A stretch of 64,000 nucleotides of DNA. It comes from Alsobacter soli (lineage in GTDB: Bacteria; Pseudomonadota; Alphaproteobacteria; Rhizobiales; Beijerinckiaceae). The notes under the pieces are model-generated. The model worked only from the letters and a program-made list of their open reading frames with translations. It made no database searches and was not told the DNA's origin. Positions within the stretch are counted from its first letter, which is position 1; each line of letters starts with the position of its first letter. The position numbers were made by a program, and so were the translations under genes. This document shows, piece after piece, positions 38,990 through 47,549 of the stretch. The DNA lies in assembly GCF_003004785.1 (NCBI RefSeq), contig NZ_PVZS01000014.1, positions 46,185 to 110,184 on the forward strand, written 5' to 3'.

Positions 38990-40573
38990 GTGACGTCTTT
39001 CAATCCGGCTTCCACCCGCGTGACGCTTTTCCGCGCGTTCCTGGACGCGGCCGACCTGATTGGCCGCGACAAGCTGATCCTGGAGGATCCGGAGCGGAGC
39101 CCGCTCTCCTACGCCCGGCTGACCCTGGCCGCCTTCGTGATCGGGCAGCGCCTGGCGTCGGAGACGCGCCGGGGCGAGGCGGTAGGGGTGCTCCTGCCGA
39201 ACGTGAACGCGGCCGCCATCACGCTGCTGGGCCTCAACGCCTATGGACGCGTGGCCGCGCTGCTCAACTTCACGGCGGGGCTCGCGAACCTGCGTTCCGC
39301 TGTGAGCACGGTCGAGATCGAGACGGTTGTGACATCGCGGCGCTTCGTCGAGAGCGGCCGCCTGGAGGAGATCGTCGCCGGCCTGGCCGAGCCGGAGGAG
39401 GGCGGCAGGGCCGTTCGGTTTCTCTACCTCGAGGACCTGCGCGAGCAGGTGAATTCCCTCGACAAGTTCAAGGCCGTCCTGCGCTCCTGGGCGCCGCGCG
39501 TGGCCCATGCGCGCCATGCGCTCTCGCCGGACGAGGCCGCGGTCGTGCTGTTCACGTCCGGCTCCGAGGGCAAGCCCAAGGCGGTGATGCTCACGAGCGC
39601 CAACCTGATCGCGAACGTGCGCCAGGTGGAGGCGCATATCGGCTCGCCGCCGCTCATCCCCTCGCAGGTGATGCTGAACCCGCTCCCGATCTTTCACAGC
39701 TACGGGCTGACCGCGGGGCTCCTCCTGCCGCTGCTCACCGGCATGCGCGCGGTTCTCTACCCGAGCCCGCTGCACTACCGGCAGGTGCCCAAGATGGCCA
39801 AGGCGACCGGCGCGACCATCCTGGTCGGCACGGATACCTTCCTGCAGGGCTGGGCGAAGGCGGCGGAGCCCGGGGACCTCGACAGCATCGACATCGTGGT
39901 CGCGGGGGCCGAGCGCGTCCGGGATGCGACCAGGGAGATGTGGCGCAGGTCGTCCACGATCATCCTGGAAGGCTATGGCGCCACCGAGTGCTCGCCCGTG
40001 ATCGCCGTGAACCAGACATTCGACAATCGCGACGGCACCGTGGGGCGCTTCCTGCCCGGCATCGAGCACCGCCTCGAGCCGGTCGAGGGCCTGCACGAGG
40101 GCGGCCGCCTCGTGGTGCGCGGTCCCAACGTGATGGCGGGCTACATCCTGCCGGACCGGCCTGGCGTGCTGGTCCCGCCCGAAGGCGGCTGGCACGACAC
40201 TGGCGACATCGTCACCGTGGACGCGGACGGCTTCGTGCGGATCCAGGGCCGGGCCCGGCGCTTCGCCAAGATCGGCGGCGAAATGGTGTCGCTGGCGGCC
40301 ATTGAGACGCTGGCCTCGGCGCTGTGGCCGGGGGCCACCCATGTCGCCGTCAGCCTGCCTGACCCGCGCAAGGGCGAGCAGATCGTGCTCGTCACTGACC
40401 GGCCTGAGGCGGACCGGGGCGAGCTGCTGGCCTATGCGCAGGCGCAGCACTATCCGGAGCTGTGGGTTCCCAGGGCCGTGCTGGTGACCGGTGCGATCCC
40501 GGTGCTGGGGTCCGGCAAGATCGACTTCGCCGGCACCCTGGAGATGGCGAAGCGGCTGCGGCCCATGTTGTAA
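38990..40573 (+). CDS. AMP-binding acyl-CoA/acyl-ACP synthetase (Aas C-terminal-like)
   Basis: Adenylate-forming ligase of 527 aa from a GTG start (MTSFNPASTRVTLF). Core motifs are VVLFTSGSEGKPKAVMLTSANL (phosphate loop), PLPIFHSYGLTAGLLLPLL, LEGYGATECSPVIAVN, GGWHDTGDIV and RARRFAKIGGEMVSL, and the C-terminal LGSGKIDFAGTLEM carries the catalytic lysine. It most resembles the ligase half of 2-acylglycerophosphoethanolamine acyltransferase/acyl-ACP synthetase. The acyltransferase half is absent. It is a single gene. Confidence 0.9.
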   Translation: MTSFNPASTRVTLFRAFLDAADLIGRDKLILEDPERSPLSYARLTLAAFVIGQRLASETRRGEAVGVLLPNVNAAAITLLGLNAYGRVAALLNFTAGLANLRSAVSTVEIETVVTSRRFVESGRLEEIVAGLAEPEEGGRAVRFLYLEDLREQVNSLDKFKAVLRSWAPRVAHARHALSPDEAAVVLFTSGSEGKPKAVMLTSANLIANVRQVEAHIGSPPLIPSQVMLNPLPIFHSYGLTAGLLLPLLTGMRAVLYPSPLHYRQVPKMAKATGATILVGTDTFLQGWAKAAEPGDLDSIDIVVAGAERVRDATREMWRRSSTIILEGYGATECSPVIAVNQTFDNRDGTVGRFLPGIEHRLEPVEGLHEGGRLVVRGPNVMAGYILPDRPGVLVPPEGGWHDTGDIVTVDADGFVRIQGRARRFAKIGGEMVSLAAIETLASALWPGATHVAVSLPDPRKGEQIVLVTDRPEADRGELLAYAQAQHYPELWVPRAVLVTGAIPVLGSGKIDFAGTLEMAKRLRPML

Positions 40574-40584
40574 AGGTTTCGGCC

Positions 40585-40668
40585 GTCTTTGCGAGGAGCG
40601 GAGCGACGAAGCGATCCAGGAATGGCGGCCAGTCCCCCTGGATTGCTCCGCTACGCTCGCAATGACGG
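40585..40668. repeat. Dispersed palindrome, family R3
   Basis: GCGAGGAGCGGAGCGACGAA and CTGGATTGCTCCGCTACGCT arms form a complete R3 element just downstream of the ligase gene and upstream of the tRNA. Confidence 0.8.
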
Positions 40669-40784
40669 GTTGAGGTTGTTTGCGAGACTGACCTCCGTCA
40701 CGCCCGCGCCAGAACATCCTCCACCCAGGCAGGCACGACCTCGCGTCGGCGATTTCGGCCGATGGCGCGGAAGCGCTGGCGCGC

Positions 40785-40860
40785 TGGTGGCCCCGGTCGG
40801 ACTCGAACCGACACTGTAGCGATTTTAAGTCGCCTGTCTCTGCCGTTGGACTACGGGGCC
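40785..40860 (-). tRNA. tRNA with anticodon UAA and a short variable arm
   Basis: A 76-nt cloverleaf with encoded CCA. The acceptor is GGCCCCG/CGGGGCC, the D arm GTC...GAC, the anticodon stem GGCGA/TCGCT with loop CTTAAAA (anticodon UAA), the variable region ACAGT (5 nt), the T arm GTCGG/CCGAC with loop TTCGAGT, and the discriminator A. UAA reads the leucine codon UUA. Normal bacterial tRNA-Leu is class II with a long variable arm; this one is class I. It is therefore either a divergent, possibly mobile leucine-codon tRNA, or one charged with another amino acid. Confidence 0.88.
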
Positions 40861-40912
40861 AGCCGCGCGGCGCCGCTTGTTTGCCGGGCGGCGCGGCGGA
40901 ATGCAATGGGCG

Positions 40913-42118
40913 TCAGTCGGCCTCCGGCTTCCAGCCGTAGAGCCAGTCGTAGCGGTCGATCAGGCGCGTACCGGAGAGACGGCCCAGGACGACGTTGCGG
41001 ACCAACCCGAAGGGGCCGGACAGGTGATAGTTCGTGGCGTTGGCGCGCGATGCGGCCTGGACGCGCTTCGCCCGGGGGCGGCGCCTGGCCTCGTAGGCGC
41101 GCAGGGCGCCGGGGACGTCGCCCGGCGTGCGCGCCAGTTCCCGGGAAAGAACGGCGACGTCCTCGATGGCGAGCGCGCCGCCTTGCGCCAAGAGCGGCAG
41201 CACGGGGTGGGCGGCGTCGCCCAGCAGCACGACGCGGCCGCTGGTCCAGGTTTCGCGCGGCCCGCGGTCGAACAGTGACCAGACGAGCCATTGGTCCATG
41301 CGCGACAGCAGGCCGCTGAGCTCGGGCGCCCAGTTGCGGAAGCGGCGGCGCTGGGTCTCGGCGTCGCCGGGACGCGACCAGCCGCGCTCGGCCTCGCGGT
41401 CCTTCATGATCGCGACCACGTTGACCACCTGGCCGCCGCGGATCGGGTAGTGGACGATGTGGGCGCCCGGGCCGAGCCAGAGACCGGTCTCGGGCTTCTG
41501 GAAGAGGGGCGGGACATCGCCGACCGGGATCGTGGCACGCCAGGCGACGTAGCCGGTGAAGTCCGCCTCCGTGTGGTCGCCGATGGCGGCGGCGACACGC
41601 GACCAGAGGCCGTCGGCGCCGATCAGCAGGGCGCCGCGCGCGGTCTCGGGGCCGCTGGCCGTCTCGACCGCCACGGTGACGCCATCGCCCTCCGTGTCGA
41701 CGCTGGAGACGGTGCGGCCGAACTGCAGCCGCACGTTGGGCAGGCCGCGCACGGCGTCCAGGAGGATGGTCTGCAGGTCGGCGCGGTGCACGACATAATA
41801 TGGAGCGCCGTAACGCTGGCGCATGGCGTCGGCGAGGGGCATCTCGGCCAGCGTGCGGCCGCTTTCGCCATTGCGGATGACGAGGCGCTTAGGCTCGCCG
41901 GCGGCGCGGGAGAGGGCAGGGCCGAGGCCGAGATCGATCAGCAGGCGCGACGCGTTCGGCGAGAGCTGGATGCCGGCGCCCACCTCTTCGACCTTCGTTC
42001 GCCGTTCCAGGACGGTCACGGGACGCCCGGTCCGGCCCAGCGCGAGCGCCGCCGTCAGGCCGCCGATGCCGGCGCCGGCGATCAGCACGGTCTGGTCGCC
42101 GCTGTCAGGTGAGGTCAT
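40913..42118 (-). CDS. FAD-dependent aromatic-type monooxygenase (salicylate/3-hydroxybenzoate hydroxylase-like)
   Basis: Class A flavoprotein monooxygenase of 401 aa. VLIAGAGIGGLTAALALGRTG is the FAD Rossmann motif, GADGLWSRV the DG region, and GRVVLLGDAAHPVLPLLAQGG the second FAD motif. EEVGAGIQLSPNASRLL near residue 45 is typical of the salicylate/6-hydroxynicotinate branch. The substrate is unknown; no aromatic ring-cleavage genes are nearby. Its start is 57 bp downstream of the CHCC zinc-finger stop on the same strand. Confidence 0.9.
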   Translation of the reverse strand: MTSPDSGDQTVLIAGAGIGGLTAALALGRTGRPVTVLERRTKVEEVGAGIQLSPNASRLLIDLGLGPALSRAAGEPKRLVIRNGESGRTLAEMPLADAMRQRYGAPYYVVHRADLQTILLDAVRGLPNVRLQFGRTVSSVDTEGDGVTVAVETASGPETARGALLIGADGLWSRVAAAIGDHTEADFTGYVAWRATIPVGDVPPLFQKPETGLWLGPGAHIVHYPIRGGQVVNVVAIMKDREAERGWSRPGDAETQRRRFRNWAPELSGLLSRMDQWLVWSLFDRGPRETWTSGRVVLLGDAAHPVLPLLAQGGALAIEDVAVLSRELARTPGDVPGALRAYEARRRPRAKRVQAASRANATNYHLSGPFGLVRNVVLGRLSGTRLIDRYDWLYGWKPEAD

Positions 42119-42175
42119 GGGCGCGGGTCCGTGGGGGACCTTGGGGATGCGGAGCCGGCGGGGGCCGGCGCGCGA

Positions 42176-42424
42176 TCAGGCGGCCTTGGGGGTTTCGTAG
42201 GCGCAGCCAGGCGGGACAGTCTCGGAGCCGTGCAGGCTCGGGTCGTACTTGAACAGGGTCGAGCAGTAGCCGCAGATGATCTCGTTGTCGTCGCCCATGT
42301 CCAGGAACACGTGCGGATGGTCGAAGGGCGGGTTGGCGCCGATGCACATGAGTTCCTTCGCGCCGATGCGGATCGACGGCGCGCCGATGTCATTCTGGAA
42401 ATGAGGAACGCCGACGTCGGCCAT
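42176..42424 (-). CDS. CHCC zinc-finger domain protein (NDUFS6-like)
   Basis: Small protein of 82 aa. The zinc site is ELMCIGANPPFDHPHVFLDM followed by EIICGYCSTLFKYD, the C-x(n)-H-x(n)-C-xx-C pattern of zf-CHCC. Homologues are related to mitochondrial complex I subunit NDUFS6 and are common in alphaproteobacteria. The ATG at 42424 gives MADVGVPHFQND; an upstream in-frame ATG at 42481 adds an unlikely leader. A role with NADH dehydrogenase is inference from homology. Confidence 0.9.
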   Translation of the reverse strand: MADVGVPHFQNDIGAPSIRIGAKELMCIGANPPFDHPHVFLDMGDDNEIICGYCSTLFKYDPSLHGSETVPPGCAYETPKAA

Positions 42425-42597
42425 GGTGCTGCTCCAAACCTGCGCCGCCCAGCCGGGGCGGGTGGAATTGCGGCGCACCATAATGAGTTGGGGCGGCGTT
42501 CGCTAGTGGCCTAAGGTCGCCGCCGCGCGCCCGCGCGGGTTGCGACCGCGCTGCGTGTTCGCCTAATGTCCCGGCCCAGCCAAGACCCGGAGCCTCC

Positions 42598-43362
42598 ATG
42601 CAGTTCTTCGATTCCGCCGGCGTGCGCATCGCCTACCTGGATTCCCCGCCGGAGGAGGGCGCGGCCGAGCCGATCGTGCTGGTGCACGGCTTCGCCTCCA
42701 ACCACGCGGTGAACTGGGTCAACACGCTCTGGGTGAAGAGCCTGAACCGGGCCGGGCGGCGGGTGATTGCGCTGGACAACCGCGGGCACGGCCAGAGCGA
42801 GAAGCTGTACGACCCAGAGGCCTACAGCTCCGACACGATGGCGGAGGACGTGCGCCGGCTCATGGATCACCTCGGGATCGAGCGCGCCGACGTGATGGGC
42901 TACTCCATGGGCGCCAGGATCACGGCGCATCTCGCCCTTGCGCATCCGCACCGGGTGCGCTCGGCCCTGCTGGGCGGGCTCGGCATCCACCTGGTGGAGG
43001 GCGTGGGCCTGCCGCTCGGCATCGCGGACGCCATGGAGGCGCCGTCGGTGGACGGGCTCACCGATCCCATGCAGCGCATGTTCCGCGCCTTCGCGGAGCA
43101 GACGAAGAGCGACCTCAAGGCGCTGGCCGCCTGCATCCGCGGCTCGCGCCAGACGCTGACGCCGGCGCAGGTTGGGGCGATCCGGCTGCCGGTGCTGGTG
43201 TCGGTCGGCACCAAGGACGACGTGGCGGGCGACCCGCACGGGCTCGCGGACCTTATCCCGGGCGCGGAGGCTTTCGACATTCCCGGGCGCGACCACAACC
43301 TCGCTGTCGGGGACCGGCATCACAAGGAGAAGGTGATCGCCTTCCTGGAGCGCCGGCCCTGA
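42598..43362 (+). CDS. Alpha/beta hydrolase, first of a pair
   Basis: Hydrolase-fold protein of 254 aa. The oxyanion motif is VLVHGFASN, the nucleophile elbow MGYSMGARI (Ser), with ALDNRGHGQSEK, and the His in GRDHNLAVGDRHH near the C-terminus. The substrate is unknown. Its TGA overlaps the ATG of the next hydrolase gene (TGATG), so the two unrelated-sequence hydrolases are translated together. Confidence 0.9.
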   Translation: MQFFDSAGVRIAYLDSPPEEGAAEPIVLVHGFASNHAVNWVNTLWVKSLNRAGRRVIALDNRGHGQSEKLYDPEAYSSDTMAEDVRRLMDHLGIERADVMGYSMGARITAHLALAHPHRVRSALLGGLGIHLVEGVGLPLGIADAMEAPSVDGLTDPMQRMFRAFAEQTKSDLKALAACIRGSRQTLTPAQVGAIRLPVLVSVGTKDDVAGDPHGLADLIPGAEAFDIPGRDHNLAVGDRHHKEKVIAFLERRP

Positions 43363-44240
43363 TGGGCGAGCGGCGGATCCTCACCGGCGCGGACGACAAC
43401 GCCCTGGTGGCGACCGCGTTCGTGGGCGGGCGGACGCCCGTGCTGCTGCTGCACGGCGGCGGGCAGACGCGCCACGCCTTCGAGGACGCGGCCGAACGGA
43501 TCGGCGAGGCCGGATTCGCGGCCTTCGCGGTGGACCAGCGGGGCCACGGCGAGAGCGCGTGGCCGGCCAACGGCGGCTACGCCTTCGCGGACTACGCCCG
43601 CGACGTGGCGCGACTGTCCGACCAGCTCGAGGCGGAGTTCGGCCGCCGCCCCGTGGCCGTGGGCGCCTCCCTGGGGGGAATCGCGTCGCTCTACGCGCTG
43701 GGCGTGGAGCCGCACGTGCTGGAAGGCCTCGTGCTGGTCGACGTGACGCCGCGCATGGATCCGGGCGGCGTGAAGGCCGTGATCGGGTTCATGGCGGAAC
43801 GGGCGGAGGAGGGCTTCGCCACGATCGAGGAGGCGGCGGACGCCATCGCGGCCTACCTGCCGCACCGGCAACGGCCCTCGTCGCTGGCCGGGCTGCGGAA
43901 GAACCTGCGGCAGGGCGAGGACGGACGCTGGCGCTGGCATTGGGACCCCCGCTTCATCACCGGCCCGCGCTCGGTCAACGCGGACGAGCAGGCGACGGAG
44001 CGCGCGCTTCTCGCGGCGTCGTCGCGCCTCGCCATCCCCACGCTACTGGTGCGCGGGCGCTCGAGCGAGCTCGTCACGGAAGAGCACGCGCGCGAATTCA
44101 TGGCCCTGGCGCCGCAGGCCGAATACGTCGATATCGCTGGCGCGCGGCACATGGTGGCGGGCGATCGCAACGACGTGTTCACCGACGCGATCATCGCGTT
44201 CTTGCGCCGAAGGTTCGGCGGCGGCGCGGCTGCGGCCTAG
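43362..44240 (+). CDS. Alpha/beta hydrolase, second of a pair
   Basis: Hydrolase-fold protein of 292 aa. LLLHGGGQTRHAFEDAAERI gives the oxyanion region, AVGASLGGIASLY the nucleophile elbow (Ser), VDVTPRMDPGG the acid region and ISGARHMVAGDRND-like IAGARHMVAGDRND the catalytic His. FAVDQRGHGESAWP matches haloalkane-dehalogenase/peroxidase-like lipases. It starts one base inside the preceding stop. The pair suggests sequential or complementary ester hydrolysis, but the substrate is not visible. Confidence 0.9.
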   Translation: MGERRILTGADDNALVATAFVGGRTPVLLLHGGGQTRHAFEDAAERIGEAGFAAFAVDQRGHGESAWPANGGYAFADYARDVARLSDQLEAEFGRRPVAVGASLGGIASLYALGVEPHVLEGLVLVDVTPRMDPGGVKAVIGFMAERAEEGFATIEEAADAIAAYLPHRQRPSSLAGLRKNLRQGEDGRWRWHWDPRFITGPRSVNADEQATERALLAASSRLAIPTLLVRGRSSELVTEEHAREFMALAPQAEYVDIAGARHMVAGDRNDVFTDAIIAFLRRRFGGGAAAA

Positions 44241-44383
44241 GAAGCACAGACACTTACGCGCGTTCGCTGAGACGGCGAGTGGGGCCGCTCACATTCTGAT
44301 TCAAGGCCACGTCGCAGCATGGCTGCTGCGCGGCGCTTGGCGAGACGCACGCGCGTCCCTAGGTGTGTGCTATGGTCGGTGCA

Positions 44384-44420
44384 AGCCGCGGCGCACGGGC
44401 GCGCCCGCGGCTCCCTTTTT
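44384..44420 (+). promoter_or_regulatory. Terminator-like hairpin immediately before cysE, possible attenuator
   Basis: AGCCGCGG (44384-44391) pairs with CCGCGGCT (44405-44412) around a 13-nt loop, followed by TTTTT at 44416-44420. It is only 12 bases before the cysE ATG, with GGCGGAGG in between. A terminator so close to a start codon suggests attenuation or translational control of cysE, though it may also just end upstream transcription. Confidence 0.45.
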
Positions 44421-44432
44421 GGCGGAGGCCGC

Positions 44433-45287
44433 ATGTCCGCGCATGGATTTTCTCAGGGCGTAGTCCGCAGCCCGCGCATCGACCGGGTCGATCCCGTGTG
44501 GAGCCGCATCCGCGAGGAGGCGGACGAGATCGTGCGGCGCGAGCCGACGCTGGCGAGCTTCGTCGTCAGCACGGTCGTGAACCACGACACGCTCGAATCG
44601 GCGGTCGTCCACCGCATCGCCGCCCGGCTGCATCATTCGGCCGTGTCCAGCGAGCTGATCGCGCAGACCTACATGGACGTGATCCACCACGACCCGTCGA
44701 TCGCGGAGGCGTTTCGGGCCGACATCATGGCGGTGGCGGACCGCGATCCCGCCTGCCAGCGCTTCATCGAGCCGGTGCTCTACTTCAAGGGCTTCCACGC
44801 CATCCAGACGCACCGCCTGGCGCACGCCCTGTGGGAGGCGGGCCGCAAGGACCTGGCGCTTTATCTCCAGAGCCGCGCCTCGGAGGTGTTCCAGACGGAC
44901 GTGCACCCGGCCGCGCGCATGGGGCGCGGCATCTTCCTGGACCACGCGACCGGGCTCGTGGTCGGCATGACGGCGCTGATCGAGGACAACGTCTCGATGC
45001 TGCAGGACGTCACGCTCGGCGGCACCGGGAAGGAGCGGGGCGACCGGCATCCCAAGGTGCGCCAGGGCGTCCTGATCGGCGCTGGCGCCAAGATCCTGGG
45101 CAACATCGAGATCGGCCAGTGCGCCCGCGTGGCGGCGGGCTCCGTGGTGCTGAAGCCGGTGCCGCGCAACACCACCGTGGCCGGCATTCCGGCCCAGGTG
45201 GTCGGCAGCGCCGGCTGCGCCGAGCCCGCGCGCAGCATGGACCAGCTGCTCGCCGACAAGATGTCGGCGGACAAGCCGGAGGCCTGA
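44433..45287 (+). CDS. cysE: Serine O-acetyltransferase CysE
   Basis: First committed enzyme of cysteine synthesis (L-serine + acetyl-CoA to O-acetylserine), 284 aa. The N-terminal helical domain (DPVWSRIREEADEIVRREP) and the left-handed beta-helix hexapeptide repeats (about residues 165-260) are present, with IFLDHATGLVVGMTALIEDN, GGTGKERGDRHPKV and the C-terminal active-site cover VAGIPAQVVG. The start at 44433 follows GGCGGAGG. It is probably regulated by cysteine feedback, and possibly by the hairpin just upstream. Confidence 0.95.
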   Translation: MSAHGFSQGVVRSPRIDRVDPVWSRIREEADEIVRREPTLASFVVSTVVNHDTLESAVVHRIAARLHHSAVSSELIAQTYMDVIHHDPSIAEAFRADIMAVADRDPACQRFIEPVLYFKGFHAIQTHRLAHALWEAGRKDLALYLQSRASEVFQTDVHPAARMGRGIFLDHATGLVVGMTALIEDNVSMLQDVTLGGTGKERGDRHPKVRQGVLIGAGAKILGNIEIGQCARVAAGSVVLKPVPRNTTVAGIPAQVVGSAGCAEPARSMDQLLADKMSADKPEA

Positions 45288-45477
45288 CGCACCCTGCACC
45301 GCCCTGGCGGGGTTGCGGATGCGGACGGAGCATGGCAAGTCCGTGCCCTCGCCAGGCGGCCTCGCGCCGCTTCGTTCGCGCCGCCGCTGGCGGCGCATTG
45401 AACTTTTTGGATGTCGCAGCGTCTTGTTCCGGGTCGGCCCGGAGTCGCGCCGGCGCCGTCACTCAGAGGTTGGATCC

Positions 45478-45690
45478 ATGGACAAAACCGAGCTGGCCAA
45501 GCTGCAGGACTATTTCCGCCGGCTATTCAACAACAACAGCATCAAGGTGGTCGCCCGTCCGCGGAAGACCGACTCGGCCGAGGTCATGATCGGCGACGAG
45601 TTCGTGGGCATCATCTCCCTGGACGATGAGGACGGCGACCGTTCCTACGCGTTCAACATGTCCATCCTGGACGTGGACCTGGAAGGCTGA
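45478..45690 (+). CDS. DUF3126 family protein
   Basis: Small cytoplasmic protein of 70 aa: MDKTELAKLQDYFRRLFNNN, then SAEVMIGDEFVGIISLDDEDGDRSYAFNMSILD. It matches the alphaproteobacterial DUF3126 family along its whole length. The function is unknown; cysE upstream is a frequent neighbour in Rhizobiales. It is 190 bp downstream of cysE on the same strand. Confidence 0.9.
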   Translation: MDKTELAKLQDYFRRLFNNNSIKVVARPRKTDSAEVMIGDEFVGIISLDDEDGDRSYAFNMSILDVDLEG

Positions 45691-45712
45691 GGCTTCCGGG
45701 CCGGGCTCCTCT

Positions 45713-46450
45713 TCAGCCCAGCATCTTGTCGACGAGGTGGCGCAGGCGTTCGTCGATCGCCTCCCACTGGTCCAGCAGGCGCGCATCCATCCGCAACTGC
45801 ACATCGAGGCCATCCCGGCGGAACTGGGCGATGCACATGTGCGGCAGGCTATCCGGGGAAGGCCGGGCCAATTCGCATCGCGCCGCAAAGCGGCGGCCGT
45901 CCGGCGGCGCGATGAACAGCACCTCGCCTTCGTAAGGCGATCGCGCGCGGAAACTGCGCCGAATCAGGCCCGCGGGCCCGTCTTCGACTCCGCTTTCCAG
46001 GTAACGCCCGTAAAGCTGGGCGGGCAGGGCGCTGGGGTCGAGGCCGTCGTCGGCGGCCAGGATCGTCACCAGCAGCACGTCCTTCAGCGCGAAAGCGTCC
46101 GCGCCTGCATCGGACGGAGACGGGGGCTTGGACGCCTCCAGGCCTGGCCATGAGAGCGCCAGGTCCAAACGTCCGGCCTGCCCGTCCCGGCGCTGCGCCG
46201 GATTGCGCACCAGCGTCGAGTTCACGCTCAGGGTGGCGGGGCCGATGCCGACGCTGAGCAACCGGGGCGGCTCCGGCTTGGCTGACGAGATGAGGAACGC
46301 GGCTGAACCCGCCAGCAAGCCGCCTGCCAGCACCAGGGCTGCGGCCCGAAGGCTGTGCCCGGGGGCGACCTGGGGCGCCGCAACAGCCTGCGGGGCTGCG
46401 GCCTTGCGTCCGAAGGCGACGGTTTCAGCGATCGAACTCGAGGCTGGCAT
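45713..46450 (-). CDS. Membrane-anchored hypothetical protein
   Basis: Protein of 245 aa with no family I recognise. An N-terminal Ala/Pro-rich cytoplasmic stretch precedes one transmembrane segment (SLRAAALVLAGGLLAGSAAFLIS, about residues 34-56). A periplasmic domain of about 190 residues follows with GQAGRLDLALSWPGLEA, YEGEVLFIAPPDGRRFAARC and LPHMCIAQFRRDGLDVQLRM. The two Cys may form a disulfide. The ATG at 46450 is chosen (GGGAGATCG upstream); a TTG at 46483 is in frame. It is divergent from the DUF6949-like gene across a CtrA-like box. Confidence 0.72.
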   Translation of the reverse strand: MPASSSIAETVAFGRKAAAPQAVAAPQVAPGHSLRAAALVLAGGLLAGSAAFLISSAKPEPPRLLSVGIGPATLSVNSTLVRNPAQRRDGQAGRLDLALSWPGLEASKPPSPSDAGADAFALKDVLLVTILAADDGLDPSALPAQLYGRYLESGVEDGPAGLIRRSFRARSPYEGEVLFIAPPDGRRFAARCELARPSPDSLPHMCIAQFRRDGLDVQLRMDARLLDQWEAIDERLRHLVDKMLG

Positions 46451-46499
46451 GGAACGCGCGATCTCCCGCTCATCCTTAACCAAACCTGAAGGAAGATCT

Positions 46500-46514
46500 T
46501 TAACCGACCCTTAA
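46500..46514. promoter_or_regulatory. CtrA-like box TTAA-N7-TTAA between divergent genes
   Basis: TTAACCGACCCTTAA matches the CtrA full-site pattern TTAA-N7-TTAA(C). It lies 50 bp upstream of each of two divergent membrane-protein genes. CtrA is the cell-cycle master regulator in alphaproteobacteria. The spacing is exact, but a single site in sequence alone is only suggestive. Confidence 0.4.
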
Positions 46515-46563
46515 GGCTCGGATACTAGCGCGGCCGGCCCACGTTGGGCCCTGGAGGTCGCGC

Positions 46564-46896
46564 GTGTCGAATCTGCTGTCCCCTGAATCCGTGGAAGCCT
46601 TCCAGGCCCTGGCGCTCGGGCTCGCCTTCGCCGGCATGGTCGCGACCGGGTTCGAGGCTCTCACAGAGCGCCGGGCCAGCTTCACCATGCTGGAGACGGG
46701 CGGCGCCCGGGCGATCGCCTCGGTGCCCTTCGTGGTGGCGACGGCGCCTTTCATCATCCTGCGCAACACGGTGCGCGGCCGCCGCACCCAGCGCCGCCGG
46801 GTGACCTTCGTGGCGCTGGCCACGATCATCGCCTGCCTGTGGGGCCTCGCCTGCGGACGGGTGATCATGGACCTCACCATGATCCTGGGATCTTGA
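46564..46896 (+). CDS. Small conserved membrane protein (DUF6949-like)
   Basis: Protein of 110 aa from a GTG start: [20 protein letters not shown]. Three hydrophobic segments ([57 protein letters not shown]) flank a basic loop RGRRTQRRR. It looks like a conserved alphaproteobacterial inner-membrane protein without known role. It shares its promoter region, including the CtrA-like box, with the divergent hypothetical gene. It is followed after 55 bp by the gamma-carbonic anhydrase gene. Confidence 0.78.
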   Translation: MSNLLSPESVEAFQALALGLAFAGMVATGFEALTERRASFTMLETGGARAIASVPFVVATAPFIILRNTVRGRRTQRRRVTFVALATIIACLWGLACGRVIMDLTMILGS

Positions 46897-46951
46897 CGCG
46901 CCCCTCGCCGCGGCTTCTGTTCGGCTGACTTCAGCCTTCCGGAGCCTGCCG

Positions 46952-47485
46952 ATGCCGCTTTATTCGCTCGACGGTCGCGAGCCGACGCTTCCCGCACCCG
47001 GCGCCTACTGGATCGCCCCCGACGCCCACGTCATAGGGGCCGTCGCTCTCGCCGAAGACGTGAGCATCTGGTTCGGCTCCGTGCTCCGCGGCGACAACGA
47101 ACTGATCCGGATCGGCGCCCGCAGCAACATCCAGGAGACCTCGATGCTCCACACCGACATGGGATTCCCCATGACGCTCGGGGAGGACGTCACGGTTGGT
47201 CACCACGCCATCCTGCACGGTTGCATCATCGGGGATGGCTCCCTGATCGGCATGGGCGCGACGGTTCTGAACGGGGCCCGCATCGGCAAGGGATGTCTGG
47301 TGGGCGCGAACGCGCTCGTGACCGAGGGCAAAGAGTTCGAGGACTATTCCCTCATCGTCGGCTCGCCGGCGCGCGCCATCCGCACCCTCGACGAGAAGGC
47401 CGTGGCGCGCCTGCGGGCCACGGCGCAGCACTATGTCGACAACTGGAAGCGCTACGCGCGCGGGCTCAAGCGGATCGACGGCTGA
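46952..47485 (+). CDS. Gamma-carbonic anhydrase family protein
   Basis: Trimeric left-handed beta-helix protein of 177 aa. The hexapeptide repeats include [45 protein letters not shown] and [30 protein letters not shown]; the zinc ligands are His in LHTD and VGHHAILHG. Related proteins are carbonic anhydrases or acyltransferase-like (PaaY/YrdA). A strong bidirectional terminator follows its stop. Confidence 0.92.
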   Translation: MPLYSLDGREPTLPAPGAYWIAPDAHVIGAVALAEDVSIWFGSVLRGDNELIRIGARSNIQETSMLHTDMGFPMTLGEDVTVGHHAILHGCIIGDGSLIGMGATVLNGARIGKGCLVGANALVTEGKEFEDYSLIVGSPARAIRTLDEKAVARLRATAQHYVDNWKRYARGLKRIDG

Positions 47486-47501
47486 GCAGAAGCAAAAATG
47501 G

Positions 47502-47528
47502 AAAAGGCGGCCCGAGGGCCGCCTTTTT
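47502..47528. terminator. Bidirectional Rho-independent terminator
   Basis: AAAAGGCGGCCC-GA-GGGCCGCCTTTTT is a perfect GC-rich stem with A and T tracts on both sides. It lies between the convergent carbonic-anhydrase and BTLCP genes, and should end both transcripts. Confidence 0.93.
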
Positions 47529-47549
47529 GGTTTCTTGGGAGCGTCGCGT

